Source of the DNA: Micromonospora sp. KC213
GTDB taxonomy: Bacteria; Actinomycetota; Actinomycetes; Mycobacteriales; Micromonosporaceae
Assembly (NCBI RefSeq): GCF_004348325.1
Contig: NZ_SMKF01000039.1
Span: 1 to 38,653, forward strand
Length of the DNA stretch: 38,653 bases
Direction of reading: 5' to 3'
The stretch's first letter is position 1. Each line of letters opens with the position of its first letter. Below, in pieces: positions 24,155 to 32,936 of this stretch. Made by a program: the position numbers and the translations under genes. The notes beneath the pieces were generated by a model. That model worked only from the letters and a program-made list of their open reading frames with translations, made no database searches and was not told where the DNA came from.

Positions 24155-24227
24155 TGCCCCCGGCAGGATTCGAACCTGCGACACACGGTTTAGGAAACCG
24201 ATGCTCTATCCCCTGAGCTACGAGGGC
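24155..24227 (-). tRNA. tRNA-Arg (anticodon CCT)
   Basis: The 73-base minus-strand gene folds as a cloverleaf. The acceptor stem GCCCTCG/CGGGGGC has one G-T pair, the D arm is GCTC/GAGC, and the anticodon loop TTCCTAA carries CCT at 34-36. The variable loop is GTGTC and the T arm is GCAGG-TTCGAAT-CCTGC. Base 73 is A and CCA is not encoded. Position 27-43 is a T-T mismatch. It decodes AGG codons, rare in high-GC genomes. A direct repeat starts inside its anticodon loop, so it is the attachment site of a mobile element. Confidence 0.96.
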
Positions 24228-24331
24228 GCGAGTGCCTAGTCTAGCGACCTGGGGGTTCACCTGGGGTGGCAGGGAGTGGCCCACGTTCACCCACGTTCCC
24301 CGGACCGCCGTTCTCCCAGCCCAGGACCACA
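24190..24331. repeat. Left copy of >=142-bp direct repeat, putative att site
   Basis: These 142 bases recur without mismatch at 38512-38653, offset 14322. The repeat begins at TTAGG, inside the anticodon loop, covers the tRNA 5' half, and continues into its upstream region. Bases to the left of 24190 differ between the copies (GGT versus GTC), which fixes the boundary to the base. Confidence 0.97.
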
Positions 24332-24662
24332 GCCGGAGCACACGAACCCCGGTCTGCGACCGGCGAGTCGGCGGCGGTGACCCGCGTTGGCACGGGTTGG
24401 CCCGGGGTGGTATCCGCTGGAGAGCACACACCGCGCACATCATCGAAGATCAACAACGTTCCGTTCGCATACCTACCGTAGCCGTCGCCACCGGAGGAAT
24501 CGCGGAGCCCTCACCCTGGGGTCGCTCGAACCCGCCGCGATTCTGACCATGACGGTCCCCAAGCGTCCGCACACGCCGACGAGCGGATGTCGATAACTTC
24601 GACTGGAAAGCTTCTTGTGGCGCGGAACCGGATTGGGTTGCGTGAGTCGGGCTGACAACTTG
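24228..24662. other. tRNA upstream region, no gene
   Basis: These 435 bases hold the remainder of the left repeat and the tRNA promoter side. Short open frames exist on both strands, but none has a ribosome site or recognisable motif. CCCACGTTC occurs twice in tandem at 24280-24299. Confidence 0.5.
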
Positions 24663-27600
24663 TCAACGATCGCCCTGGCTCTCAGCCGAGCGGTCCTCCC
24701 GGCGGGCGTCTTCGCGGTAGGACCGGCTCAGCTCGTCGAGCAACGCTCCCGAACGAGGCCACCGCCCGCGTACACGGTCCGCCGCCGCGCTGTACTGCTC
24801 GGCGAGCGCGCGCTCCTGCCCTCCGCCGTCGTAGACACCGCGGCTGGTGACGCCGCGCTGGTTCATCCTCGCGACAGCGAGATGCTCGTCGAGGTCTGTG
24901 TCTCCGAGAATCTCGAGGACATCCCGGACTGGCTCGCTGGGCCACGTGCCGTCCTCATCTGCGACGGCGCCGGACAGCGCATCGCCCAGAACGACGGGCA
25001 GCACCCGGGCGCGGCCGGACGCGGTGAGCATCTCGCGTACCGATTCCAGCCATCGCAGCATGTCCTCGGTGGTCGGTAACTGTCCGTCGACGGAGCCCGG
25101 GAGCGGCGTGCGCCATTTCCGCAGGACGGTCCAGGCCGCGCCGAAGGCCCGTGACGACGCCGCGTTGTCCCTCGTCTCTTCGTCGGCTGAGTTCGCGCCG
25201 GTGTCCGGGTCCGGCCCGTACATCAAGGACACGAGGCCGACGAAGCGGGCGGGATTGCGGGCGAGTTCTCGGTGCAGGGCTGTCGGCCTGCGGCTGTGGT
25301 CGAGAAGCGGCTGGTAGAACCACTCAAGGTCTGCCAGCAGCGTGTCGTCCGCGCCTGCTTCCTCGAGACGGTCGAGCAGGCGTCCGACCGTGTACTGCGG
25401 CGACCGTACGCGCGAGATGTCTTCGGTCGCTGCGAGGGCCGGCGCCTTCAGAGCCTGGAGGGCGAGGTCGAGGTCGGCGCCGAAGCCGGCGTGGCTGAGC
25501 AATTCGATCGCGGCCCAGGCCCGGCCGCGCTGGAGCAAGTGCCGCGCGACGGTCGGCGTCAGGTCGTCCGGAACTCCCCACGGTTGCATGTCGCGCCAGA
25601 ACTCGTCCTGCGTGTCCGACTCCAGGCCGTCCACAAGCGTCAGCAGAGCACCGTCGATTGCCGCGGTCCGGCACAGCGCTCCGGCCTGCGCGGGCCTGGC
25701 CACTGCCGTGGCAGCGAGCCAGCCTGCGTCCTCCCGCTGTCGGTGCACCGCCAGGCCGGCGGCCATCGCGTGCAGGGGCTGCGACGAGCCCGCGAGGTGC
25801 TCGAGGACCGCTGGGTCGTGGTCAGTCGTTACCGAAGCCAGGGCGTCGCCGACGGTTGCCGGATGCTCGGACGCCTCGGCCAGGCGAAGGACCGCTGGAA
25901 GCCCGTCGCTGAGGCAACGTCGAACCGCTTCGGCTCTCGCGAACGCGAGCGCCTCCGGATCGGGGTCCTCGCGGTCGAGGTTGAGCCCGCGTCGAAAAGG
26001 CAGCCACGAGAACAGCTCGGCATCTTCGGGGTGGCTCCCCGGGAGGGCGTGAGCGTCCAGGAACGCCTCAAGGGGCTGGAGGGCTTGGTCGGGCAGCGCC
26101 CAGCCCGCGTCCGGGTGCCGGCGGTGCATCGCGACCCTTTCCGCGAGGCTGGCGAGCACGGTGCGACGGCCCTCCTCCTGCAGATCGGGCCATGCGGTCT
26201 CGGCCGCGTCCAGTAGCACGAGCCTGCCGGCCTCCCGGAAGCGGTCGACGAGAGCGAGGGCGGCGGCGAGCCGGCCCGGGTCGGCACCGGCATCATCGGC
26301 GATGCGTGGGGCCAGAGCGTCCAGTGCGTCGACGACGTCGTTGACGGTAGCGTGCGGCGGCCGCGACCAGTCCCGGAACTTCGGGCCGTTGACCAGAATC
26401 ATCCCTCGGTTGGCGTGGCTGACGAGGTCGAGTTCGAGCCGCCAAGCCGCCATCGGCGCGACGGTCCTGACGGCGTCGACCGCAGCGATACGCGCCGCCG
26501 CGTCACCCGCACCTTGCGGGATGCGCAGGTGCAGAGCGGCAGCCAGAGAGGCGCTGGGCCGGTTGGCGAGCCGCCCGCCCGGGTCCCGGTCTGCGAGGCG
26601 GCCGAGCACGACAGCTACCCGAGACAGCAGTGCAGGGGACCAGGCGAGGCTCTCCAGCGCCCACAGCAGCGGGGAGTGGGCGCTGTGGCCGCCCAGCCCG
26701 AAGTCGTCGGTCGTCTCGACGAACAGCGACATCACCGGCGGGTCGGTTTCGTCGAGGGAATGCTCGACGCACGCGAGGAAGCCCTCGGGCCAGGCCTCAG
26801 CCGTCAGCGGCAGTAGATCAGCGACCGCATGCCACCGCGCGGCGTCGGCGCGATGGAGCAACTCGCGGACGACCCGAGACGCGCGCTGCTGACCGGTGAG
26901 ACCACCGGGGAGTTCACGGTCGCCGACGACCGCGCCGAGAGTCGCCGCAGTCGTGGCCACCCCGCGACGTAGCGTGTTGGAGTACCGTCGACGCGGCACG
27001 CCGGTCTCGCTGAGCGAGGCAGCGATGCGCTCTCGTGCGGTTAGCCCTAAAGCGGGGTCGCTCTCGCCCAGCACGCCCGGCGCCAGCGACTGGAACGCAT
27101 CCAGATCCTCAGCCGTCAGCGCATGATTCAGGGCGTCCCAAGCATCCACCGGATCGGCGAACTCCCACCGACGGCCTCTCAAGAGCAGCGGCGCGTCCTC
27201 GCCTGACGTCAGCGTGCTCAGATCCCGGGCCGTCGCCCGCCAGCCGCGGTCGGTCAAGCTCTGCAGCGCTTCCAGGTCGCCCTGAACGTCGTCGGCCCAG
27301 GCACCGGCGAGCAACAGCGGAGCGAGCAGGTTCGCCGTGGTGTCCAAGGCCCACGGCGGCTGACGAAGCCAGCCGGGCCGGCCGATGCGCCGACGCAGCG
27401 ATGCCAGGCTCCGTCTCGCCGCCCGTGCGTACTCGTCGGCACGGTCACGGTCGAGCCCGGCGGCGATCCAGACCTCCCGTGCGAGGTGCCGGTGCAGCCG
27501 TGGGAGCAAGACGTCGGCGCGCCGGCCAGCGCGCGGCAACACGACGTGGTGACCGGCGCGGAGAGCGTCGCCGATCTCAGGCTCGGCGAACACCGGCACA

Positions 27601-28580
27601 AGCACCATCGGGCTCTCGTGAGCGGCCACCCGCCGCCATGCCCGCACGTCCTCGACGACCAGGGCCCGTTCGAGGAGCGCTTCAAGCTCAGCCGGCGCGC
27701 CGGCTGAGCTCGCGAGCCCCGTTGCGGCGTCGCCCTCCTCCGCCGCGGACGATCCGACGGGCTCGCCCGGCTCCGCATCCGCAGCGGCGCCGACGGGTTC
27801 CGCTGTCCCGCCGGGCGCGTCCACCGGCGGACCTTCGGACGTCTGCCGCGGCGTCGTGGTCACGTCCTGCGGCGGCTCCGCCATCAGACTGGTCGCAACG
27901 AACGCTACAGATTCGTCCCGGCTCGCAGAAGCCACCACCTGCTCGCCCGGCTCGGCGCGGAGCCGGTTCCGGAGGCGGCGAACTTGGTCGTCGCGGCCCG
28001 CCAGTAGCAGCGCTGCCGGGATGGCCGGCTGGGTGCGCTCGGCCCAGCTCCGATACCAGTCGCGAAGACCAATCACGCCGTGCGGGTCCCGCCCGAGATG
28101 CTCGGACGCCAGCCACCGGTGCACTCCAGGGCACAGCGTGAGCCACGCGGCAAGGTCCTCCGCGTCGAGCACCCGGATACCCGCCCAGCCATCGTCGTCC
28201 TCCGTGCGACGATCAACCCAGTCCTGCGAATCGGGCCACCGCCGGCTCGTCACGAACACGAAGACGACACCCGCACGCTCGTCCCGGGTGGACCCATCGA
28301 CCCGCTTGCGGTAGTCGCGCTGCGCCTTGTCCTGCGGGTCACGGCCCGTGCCCAACTCCCACACGGAGCGGCCCGGCGGCACGAACGGTGGCGCGCCGGG
28401 CGGGCTCGTGACCTCGCCATCGAGACCGGGCAGCCCGACCGCTTCGGCGGCGGGCATACGGAGTGTCTCCGGAGCGGTCACCGCGAGGATGAGGCGCCGG
28501 ACCAGCGTCGGCAGGTGCTCGCGCGAATCGTTGCGCTCCGACCATTGTTCTAGATCGGTCGCGGTCAGCAACTCGGTCAT
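24663..28580 (-). CDS. Large conflict-type protein, possible PD-(D/E)XK N-terminus and helical repeats
   Basis: A 1305-residue protein. Residues 1-170 resemble the N-terminal domain of large defence-associated proteins: LPTLVRRLILAVT, VGLPGLDGEV (Asp54), GRSVWELGTG (Glu75), DKAQRDYRKR (Lys85) and GVVFVFVTSRRWPDSQDW. The D-x(n)-E-x(9)-K spacing suggests a restriction-endonuclease fold (inference). DLAAWLTLCPGVHRWLASEH, then GLRDWYRSWAERTQPAIPAA and LLLAGRDDQ, follow as in that family. A Pro/Ala/Glu-rich linker (about 235-300) leads to about 1000 residues of helical, HEAT-like repeats. No Walker A motif is visible, so STAND ATPase activity is not supported. ATG 28580 is preceded by GGAGG with 4-base spacing. 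It is probably a stand-alone sensor/effector of phage or plasmid conflict. Confidence 0.72.
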   Translation of the reverse strand: MTELLTATDLEQWSERNDSREHLPTLVRRLILAVTAPETLRMPAAEAVGLPGLDGEVTSPPGAPPFVPPGRSVWELGTGRDPQDKAQRDYRKRVDGSTRDERAGVVFVFVTSRRWPDSQDWVDRRTEDDDGWAGIRVLDAEDLAAWLTLCPGVHRWLASEHLGRDPHGVIGLRDWYRSWAERTQPAIPAALLLAGRDDQVRRLRNRLRAEPGEQVVASASRDESVAFVATSLMAEPPQDVTTTPRQTSEGPPVDAPGGTAEPVGAAADAEPGEPVGSSAAEEGDAATGLASSAGAPAELEALLERALVVEDVRAWRRVAAHESPMVLVPVFAEPEIGDALRAGHHVVLPRAGRRADVLLPRLHRHLAREVWIAAGLDRDRADEYARAARRSLASLRRRIGRPGWLRQPPWALDTTANLLAPLLLAGAWADDVQGDLEALQSLTDRGWRATARDLSTLTSGEDAPLLLRGRRWEFADPVDAWDALNHALTAEDLDAFQSLAPGVLGESDPALGLTARERIAASLSETGVPRRRYSNTLRRGVATTAATLGAVVGDRELPGGLTGQQRASRVVRELLHRADAARWHAVADLLPLTAEAWPEGFLACVEHSLDETDPPVMSLFVETTDDFGLGGHSAHSPLLWALESLAWSPALLSRVAVVLGRLADRDPGGRLANRPSASLAAALHLRIPQGAGDAAARIAAVDAVRTVAPMAAWRLELDLVSHANRGMILVNGPKFRDWSRPPHATVNDVVDALDALAPRIADDAGADPGRLAAALALVDRFREAGRLVLLDAAETAWPDLQEEGRRTVLASLAERVAMHRRHPDAGWALPDQALQPLEAFLDAHALPGSHPEDAELFSWLPFRRGLNLDREDPDPEALAFARAEAVRRCLSDGLPAVLRLAEASEHPATVGDALASVTTDHDPAVLEHLAGSSQPLHAMAAGLAVHRQREDAGWLAATAVARPAQAGALCRTAAIDGALLTLVDGLESDTQDEFWRDMQPWGVPDDLTPTVARHLLQRGRAWAAIELLSHAGFGADLDLALQALKAPALAATEDISRVRSPQYTVGRLLDRLEEAGADDTLLADLEWFYQPLLDHSRRPTALHRELARNPARFVGLVSLMYGPDPDTGANSADEETRDNAASSRAFGAAWTVLRKWRTPLPGSVDGQLPTTEDMLRWLESVREMLTASGRARVLPVVLGDALSGAVADEDGTWPSEPVRDVLEILGDTDLDEHLAVARMNQRGVTSRGVYDGGGQERALAEQYSAAADRVRGRWPRSGALLDELSRSYREDARREDRSAESQGDR

Positions 28581-28974
28581 CGGACCTCCCTTGCCGCCTC
28601 AACATAAGGCATCCGGACGACACGTGTCCCCGCCGCAGCGCTGTGTCCGCGTCACAACTGCGGTCCCGGGCCGTAGCCCCGCTCGAGGCGACGCTGACCG
28701 CGGCGTATCCGCTCATGGCCGCTGACGGCGCCGCATCAGCGCCGGTCGCGCCGAGCACGGATCCATCGCTCATGTCGAGTTGGGAGCGCCGCTTGTTCGT
28801 TTGCCGATTACCGCTGGCGTGTCGGCCACATTTTTTGCCGGACGAGGCGATGAAGGTAATCGAATAGCTTCACTTCGCTGCGAGCCCGCCTTTACGTTCG
28901 AACCTCGAGAGATCGGCAAGAAGGTCCGGGAGGAGCTCGTCTCCTGCGGCACGAACACCATGGTGCCGGCGTAC
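28581..28974. other. Intergenic region without supported gene
   Basis: It holds the promoter side of the 1305-residue gene. Plus-strand frames here (28780-29193) overlap the better-supported small minus-strand gene and lack a ribosome site. Nothing else was recognised. Confidence 0.4.
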
Positions 28975-29157
28975 TCACGGCAGATCGAGCGCGCCCGCCA
29001 AGCCGACGCAGCGCTCGTAGAAGGCGGAGTGCGCGTAGAAGCGGTACTTGTAGGAGTCGGTTTCGCCAGCACACGCGACGGCGCCCCCGCCACGGACCCT
29101 GTGAATCGTGCTGACATTCGACCATGCCCACTTGGCAGACTTGCGCCCCATAGCCAT
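28975..29157 (-). CDS. Small 60-residue hypothetical protein
   Basis: The peptide contains MAMGRKSAKWAWSN, STIHRVRGGGAVACA and SYKYRFYAHSAFYERCVGLA. Its third codon positions are strongly GC, unlike a random frame, and AGGA lies 5 bases before ATG 29157, so it is probably translated. It is basic and aromatic, with two cysteines and no membrane segment. It is divergent from the nuclease-like gene at 29331 across 173 bases. It could be a small partner such as an antitoxin or immunity peptide, or a truncated gene; no family was recognised. Confidence 0.5.
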   Translation of the reverse strand: MAMGRKSAKWAWSNVSTIHRVRGGGAVACAGETDSYKYRFYAHSAFYERCVGLAGALDLP

Positions 29158-29330
29158 GATCTTCCTGGCCGTGAGCTCGAGCCGCCATCCTGATCTACCA
29201 CGAACCGCGCGCTACCGCAGCGTTGCGCCGTAGAACGCGCAGAGCGAAGCTAGGCTATAAAATTGACAGTGCGAAGGCCAGCTCGTGCTCTTTATCTATC
29301 ATTGGCGGTCACCCTAGAGAATGGAGGCTT

Positions 29331-30308
29331 ATGTCTATGACCGTTCTGGATCTCCACTCTTCGCTCGTCCGAGGTCGGCGGGCCGTCGAGGCATACATCA
29401 CTGAGTGTCGCGACCAACTCGGTGAGTACACGTGGGATGAAGAACATGCCACAGTCCGCTTGACTCACGCCGCGCATCCGGTCGCCAAGTATATCCCCTT
29501 CACCCGCAACCAGGAGGGTGGAACTCCTACCTCTAGCGGAACCGGCGCCGACTGGCTATGGTGGTGGCTATCCTCGTCTGGCGAATGCTTCGGGATGCTC
29601 GTTCAAGCGAAGAACCTCAAGCGGGTTGGTCGTAGATGGGACGTCGACCTCAATTACGCGAAGCGCAGGCAGATCATTGATCTGCTCAACGCCTCCGATC
29701 TCCTCAAGGTGCCAGCAGTTTATGCGCTCTACTGCGGCGATCTTGCATATCGTCTTGATCTTACCTGCGGTGCAGGCCACACCGCTGGCGCCCTCGACCG
29801 ATGTCACCGATCTGCTGTTTGCGTCCTGCCCGCCCTGATCGCCAGCCAGCTCGCTACTTTCACCGCGCTCGACTCTCAAGGCCAAGCCGCCATTGATGCA
29901 TACCAGTATGCGTTCCCCTTGGAGGATCTCGCAGACAACAGCCAGGGGACACCGTTCGTTGACGATCTCAACCTTCATCACATCGACGGCGAATTGTTAG
30001 AGTTCCTGACCCAGCCGCAAGGCATGCCGCGTGACATCGCCAAGAAGATCTTCGGCATGGTTTCGAGAATGCGGTCGGGCCAGTTCGCTTTAGCGGTTAG
30101 CGAGCACCAGCGGGTTGGCGAGAATGTTGTTGTCTTCGGGGATCTCCCGGCGGACCGAGGGCATTTCGGCGTGCCTTACTTTGATCATGTTCTGCGAGGT
30201 CTTCGTCGTCAACCTCCGGACTACCTCGTCGCGGTGGCGAATGGCGAGGACCCTGCGCCGTGGCTGTCCAGGCTCGTGGCAGGGATAGTGCTGTTCGATG
30301 CGGTGTGA
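29331..30308 (+). CDS. DUF6615-like protein, putative PD-(D/E)XK nuclease
   Basis: A 325-residue protein. The N-terminal half has RNQEGGTPTSSGTGADWLWW and FGMLVQAKNLKRV, matching the GADWEWW...QAKR pattern of DUF6615 proteins. Glu62, Asp74 and the Gln92-x-Lys94 pair fit a restriction-endonuclease-like active site. The C-terminal half (GMPRDIAKKIFGMVSRMRSG and GVPYFDHVLRG) is unrecognised. GGAGG lies 3 bases before ATG 29331 and 9 before the in-frame ATG 29337; the second may be the true start. The gene is less GC-rich than the chromosome and has AT-rich flanks, consistent with recent transfer. A role in phage or plasmid conflict is inferred. Confidence 0.7.
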   Translation: MSMTVLDLHSSLVRGRRAVEAYITECRDQLGEYTWDEEHATVRLTHAAHPVAKYIPFTRNQEGGTPTSSGTGADWLWWWLSSSGECFGMLVQAKNLKRVGRRWDVDLNYAKRRQIIDLLNASDLLKVPAVYALYCGDLAYRLDLTCGAGHTAGALDRCHRSAVCVLPALIASQLATFTALDSQGQAAIDAYQYAFPLEDLADNSQGTPFVDDLNLHHIDGELLEFLTQPQGMPRDIAKKIFGMVSRMRSGQFALAVSEHQRVGENVVVFGDLPADRGHFGVPYFDHVLRGLRRQPPDYLVAVANGEDPAPWLSRLVAGIVLFDAV

Positions 30309-30617
30309 CGCTGGCGAGTACGAGGGTCTCCGTAGGGCCACACGACGCCGCATGACCTTTATCTCAGCCCTGACGTCGGCGCGAAGCTTGTGTTGCTCGG
30401 GCTGAGGCGCATCCATCCGCCCCCGACCTGGTTGCTGTAACCAACTGTGGCTCCGACGGCTGGCGACCGCTTCCCTTTGCGAGGGCGCGCTCTCATCTTG
30501 TCGGCCGAGCGCCACGGACAGACACGAGAGGCTCGGCAGTGTCCACCCGACTCAGCCGAAATACGTACACAGTCGATGGACCTTGTTGCTAATCGCGAGG
30601 GGTCGGCAGGGATCCTT
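30309..30617. other. Intergenic region, no gene seen
   Basis: Convergent space between the nuclease-like gene and the nucleotidase pseudogene. Short frames on both strands have no motif and no ribosome site. No terminator hairpin was found. Confidence 0.4.
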
Positions 30618-31562
30618 TCAGGCATCGGGGGATGGCTGAGTATTGACGATACCGAAGGGCACATGGACGCTCGGTGCAAACTGAGACGTAGAGATGAGGT
30701 GCCCCTGCTGGTCATCGAAGAAGATATGCGGTTTGAGGACGCCGATAACAGCACCTTTGTCGATGCCACCTAGAAAGAAAGCGTCATTGACTGTGACGCC
30801 CCACGACTTGAGGCTGGCAACAGCACGCTGATGGGAGGGTGCATTACGAGCCGTAACGATGGAGACGTGCAGTCGAATCCTGTAGGTGGGATCAGAGGCT
30901 CGCTTCGCTTCTTCTCGCCGCTGAATCTTGTTGACCTGCTTCAGGAAATCATGCAGAGGACCGGGCGAGTGCGGCGTCACAGCGTTAGCCGTTTCATGGG
31001 CGTGAAATCCATCAAGGTCCTTTGTTCTGCATAACCCTCTCTGATGCGTCGTCTGCAAGAACACCGTCGAAGTCGAACGCGATCCGGAGGTCGTTGTCAC
31101 TGTCGTCCTCCGTGTATCTGGAGGGCAGGACCTGGCCAGCGGGAAGGTTGCGTGCTACCGCCTCTTTACATCCGTCGGGTTTGCCGACAAAAAGAGTGAC
31201 ATATGGAGAACGGGCATGAACTTGTATGGCGACTTGCCTTGCATAAAGATAGCTCGAGTGATGGGGAGTCCATGATGTTCGACAGATTTCATCACCCTCA
31301 GGCCCGTATCCGGATCATTGCGCGAGAGAATGATCACTTCGACCAAGGGACCATCCTCCTCGCCCAGGTCATTAAGCGAGAGGAGTCGCCTTATAAAGGG
31401 GAACGCGACACCGGAGTCGAGGGGCTGCTCCAGTTTGTCTTCCTGATACTTCCGGTATTCCTCTTCGCCGTGGTCGCGGAATACCTTATCGGAGGCTGTG
31501 AGGTCGAATAGGGCGCTGGAGGCAACTCCTATAACCAGTCGGTTTTCCAAGTTATATGGCAA
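30618..31562 (-). pseudogene. Cytosolic 5'-nucleotidase family gene, two frameshifts
   Basis: Three frames in series rebuild a 5'-nucleotidase (PF06189) of about 315 residues. The first starts at TTG 31562 (AGAAGGT six bases upstream) with NLENRLVIGVASSALFDLTA, GVAFPFIRRLLSLNDL and LSRNDPDTGLRVMKSVEHHG, and ends at TAG 31155. The second reads AVARNLPAGQVLPS and RIAFDFDGVLADDASERV, containing the catalytic DFDGV. The third, entered near 31022, reads DLDGFHAHETANA, IRLHVSIVTARNAPSHQRAV and FFLGGIDKGAVIGVLKPHIF to the natural end. All family blocks remain, so the damage is recent or due to sequence errors. Intact enzymes dephosphorylate nucleoside monophosphates. Confidence 0.85.
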
Positions 31563-31867
31563 CGTGCGACCTTCTTACCTTTCGGCTATTCGGATGACTT
31601 TCCGGTTGACTATTATAGACCAGGATCCACACTGGTTTGAAGCTCATTTGGGCCTGGTGAGGCGTACACGGACGCCTGGAACGGTAGAGGGAGCCAGACT
31701 TATTACTTTTGATGGTCCCGACGATGGCGCACTGCGAGCCGCAGTACAGCAGGGCAGTCGTCTTGCCGCTGCCCGAGTTGATGCGAACGAGGACCGGGTT
31801 CGGTAGGAACGGCTCCAGGTCCAACGGCCGGCCTCGGTGGCAACCCTTCAGGGCTTCGAACGCCGGC
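31563..31867. other. Upstream region of nucleotidase, AT-rich
   Basis: 305 bases between the nucleotidase pseudogene and the nucleotidyltransferase. It includes an AT-rich patch near 31600-31620 (CTATTATAGACC) that may hold the nucleotidase promoter. A minus-strand frame containing INSGSGKTTALLY looks like a P-loop but lacks a canonical spacing and an intact gene around it. Confidence 0.4.
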
Positions 31868-32437
31868 TCAGGTCACGACGCGGACGCCGGGCCAGCGTTC
31901 GGCGGGGCGGTAGCGGGCGAGCCGCTGCCGGGAGATCTCCGGGCTGACCCTGGTCGGGTTGCGCCGCCACACCCCGTCCAGCAGGTCGTCGAGGCCGTGT
32001 GGTGCACACACCCTGATCCGGTCGTACGTGTCGAGGCGTACCGCCACGGCGGTGGCGTACTCGGGCCAGGTGGCGACCGCGTCAGCGACGGTCCGCAACG
32101 CGGCCACCGGGCCGCCGCCGAACTTGGCCGGGTACCAGGTGTGCACGGCGGCCTGGTTCTTCGCCTCCCACGGCGGCTCCGACCAAGCCGCCACCAGCCG
32201 CTCGGTGGCCCGGTCGTCGTTGTCGCGGCTCAGGTCCGCCGCGTCGAGGAAGACGACGTCGACGTCCCGCACCAGCGAGGGGTCGAAGCCGTCGCCGTAC
32301 CGCTCGCTCCAGACCAGGTCGCGGATGGCACCCGCGCCGATCCAGGCGTCCGGCGGGCCGCAGTCCCGGACGACGTCCAGTGCCCGAATCAGCCACGGGC
32401 TGCGCCGGATCAAGTTCCGCAGTTCGTCTTCCCGCAT
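31868..32437 (-). CDS. Nucleotidyltransferase family protein (COG3575/NTP_transf_6)
   Basis: A 189-residue protein with the fold of DUF925-type nucleotidyltransferases. DAWIGAGAIRDLVW is the G-[SA]-type loop, and VRDVDVVFLDAADLS has the paired metal-binding aspartates. The later AVHTWYPAKFGGG and TATAVAVRLDTY region carries the third acidic strand, matching family order. ATG 32437 is preceded by AAGGGAA; the frame extends upstream into the NUDIX gene without a ribosome site. It lies 34 bases after the NUDIX stop on the same strand, so the two are probably cotranscribed. The substrate is unknown. Confidence 0.85.
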   Translation of the reverse strand: MREDELRNLIRRSPWLIRALDVVRDCGPPDAWIGAGAIRDLVWSERYGDGFDPSLVRDVDVVFLDAADLSRDNDDRATERLVAAWSEPPWEAKNQAAVHTWYPAKFGGGPVAALRTVADAVATWPEYATAVAVRLDTYDRIRVCAPHGLDDLLDGVWRRNPTRVSPEISRQRLARYRPAERWPGVRVVT

Positions 32438-32471
32438 TGTTTCCCTTGTTACCACTTTTGGGATTCCTGGG

Positions 32472-32906
32472 TCAGTCGAACAACCGGCCCACGAGGGCAC
32501 CTTGGCCGGACTGCAGGACGTGCGCGGCCCGTAACGGTATCCAGAAGCACTCGAAGCGGGTGGGCTCCCGCTCGCCGTCGTGGTCTTCCTGGCTCGGCCA
32601 CCGCTCGGGCGTCGCCCCGTTCAACGTCAACTCGAAGACGTGCCGACGTTGGATCTCGAAGCGGAGCGGGCTGATGTCGTACTCGACCTCCCCCAGCATG
32701 CGCACGACGCTGAGCCCCGTCAGTCCGGTCTCTTCGCGGGCCTCCCGTAGCGCCGCGTCCGCCGGGTCCTCACCCGGGCGGACGCTGCCGCCCGGAACCT
32801 GGATGCCCACCTCCTCGTAGCTGAAGTCGGTGTGCCGGAAGACGAGCAGGTGCCCTTCCCGCACGACGTAGCAGAGAACCTTGTTGGTGATCACCTTCTC
32901 GGGCAT
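32472..32906 (-). CDS. NUDIX hydrolase
   Basis: A 144-residue NUDIX protein with an intact box, GGSVRPGEDPADAALREARE then ETGL, which follows GX5EX7REUXEEXGU and binds the catalytic metal. It should hydrolyse a nucleoside diphosphate linked to some moiety. The N-terminus KVLCYVVREGHLLVFRHTDF is the usual first strand pair. ATG 32906 has GGAGG 8 bases upstream; GTG 32921 overlaps that site and is less likely. It is followed by the nucleotidyltransferase and preceded by the SpaB_C-type gene across a short gap. The substrate cannot be told. Confidence 0.9.
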   Translation of the reverse strand: MPEKVITNKVLCYVVREGHLLVFRHTDFSYEEVGIQVPGGSVRPGEDPADAALREAREETGLTGLSVVRMLGEVEYDISPLRFEIQRRHVFELTLNGATPERWPSQEDHDGEREPTRFECFWIPLRAAHVLQSGQGALVGRLFD

Positions 32907-32936
32907 GGCGCCTTCCTCCACTCGTTCCTGGTGCGT

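Noticed and set aside
28780..29193. Plus-strand frame of 137 codons
   Set aside because: No ribosome site or motif; it overlaps the minus-strand 60-residue gene, which has better codon bias and a ribosome site.
31563..31824. Minus-strand frame with INSGSGKTTALLY resembling a Walker A P-loop
   Set aside because: The motif lacks the Gly/Ala five residues before GKT, no Walker B follows, and the frame has no ribosome site.
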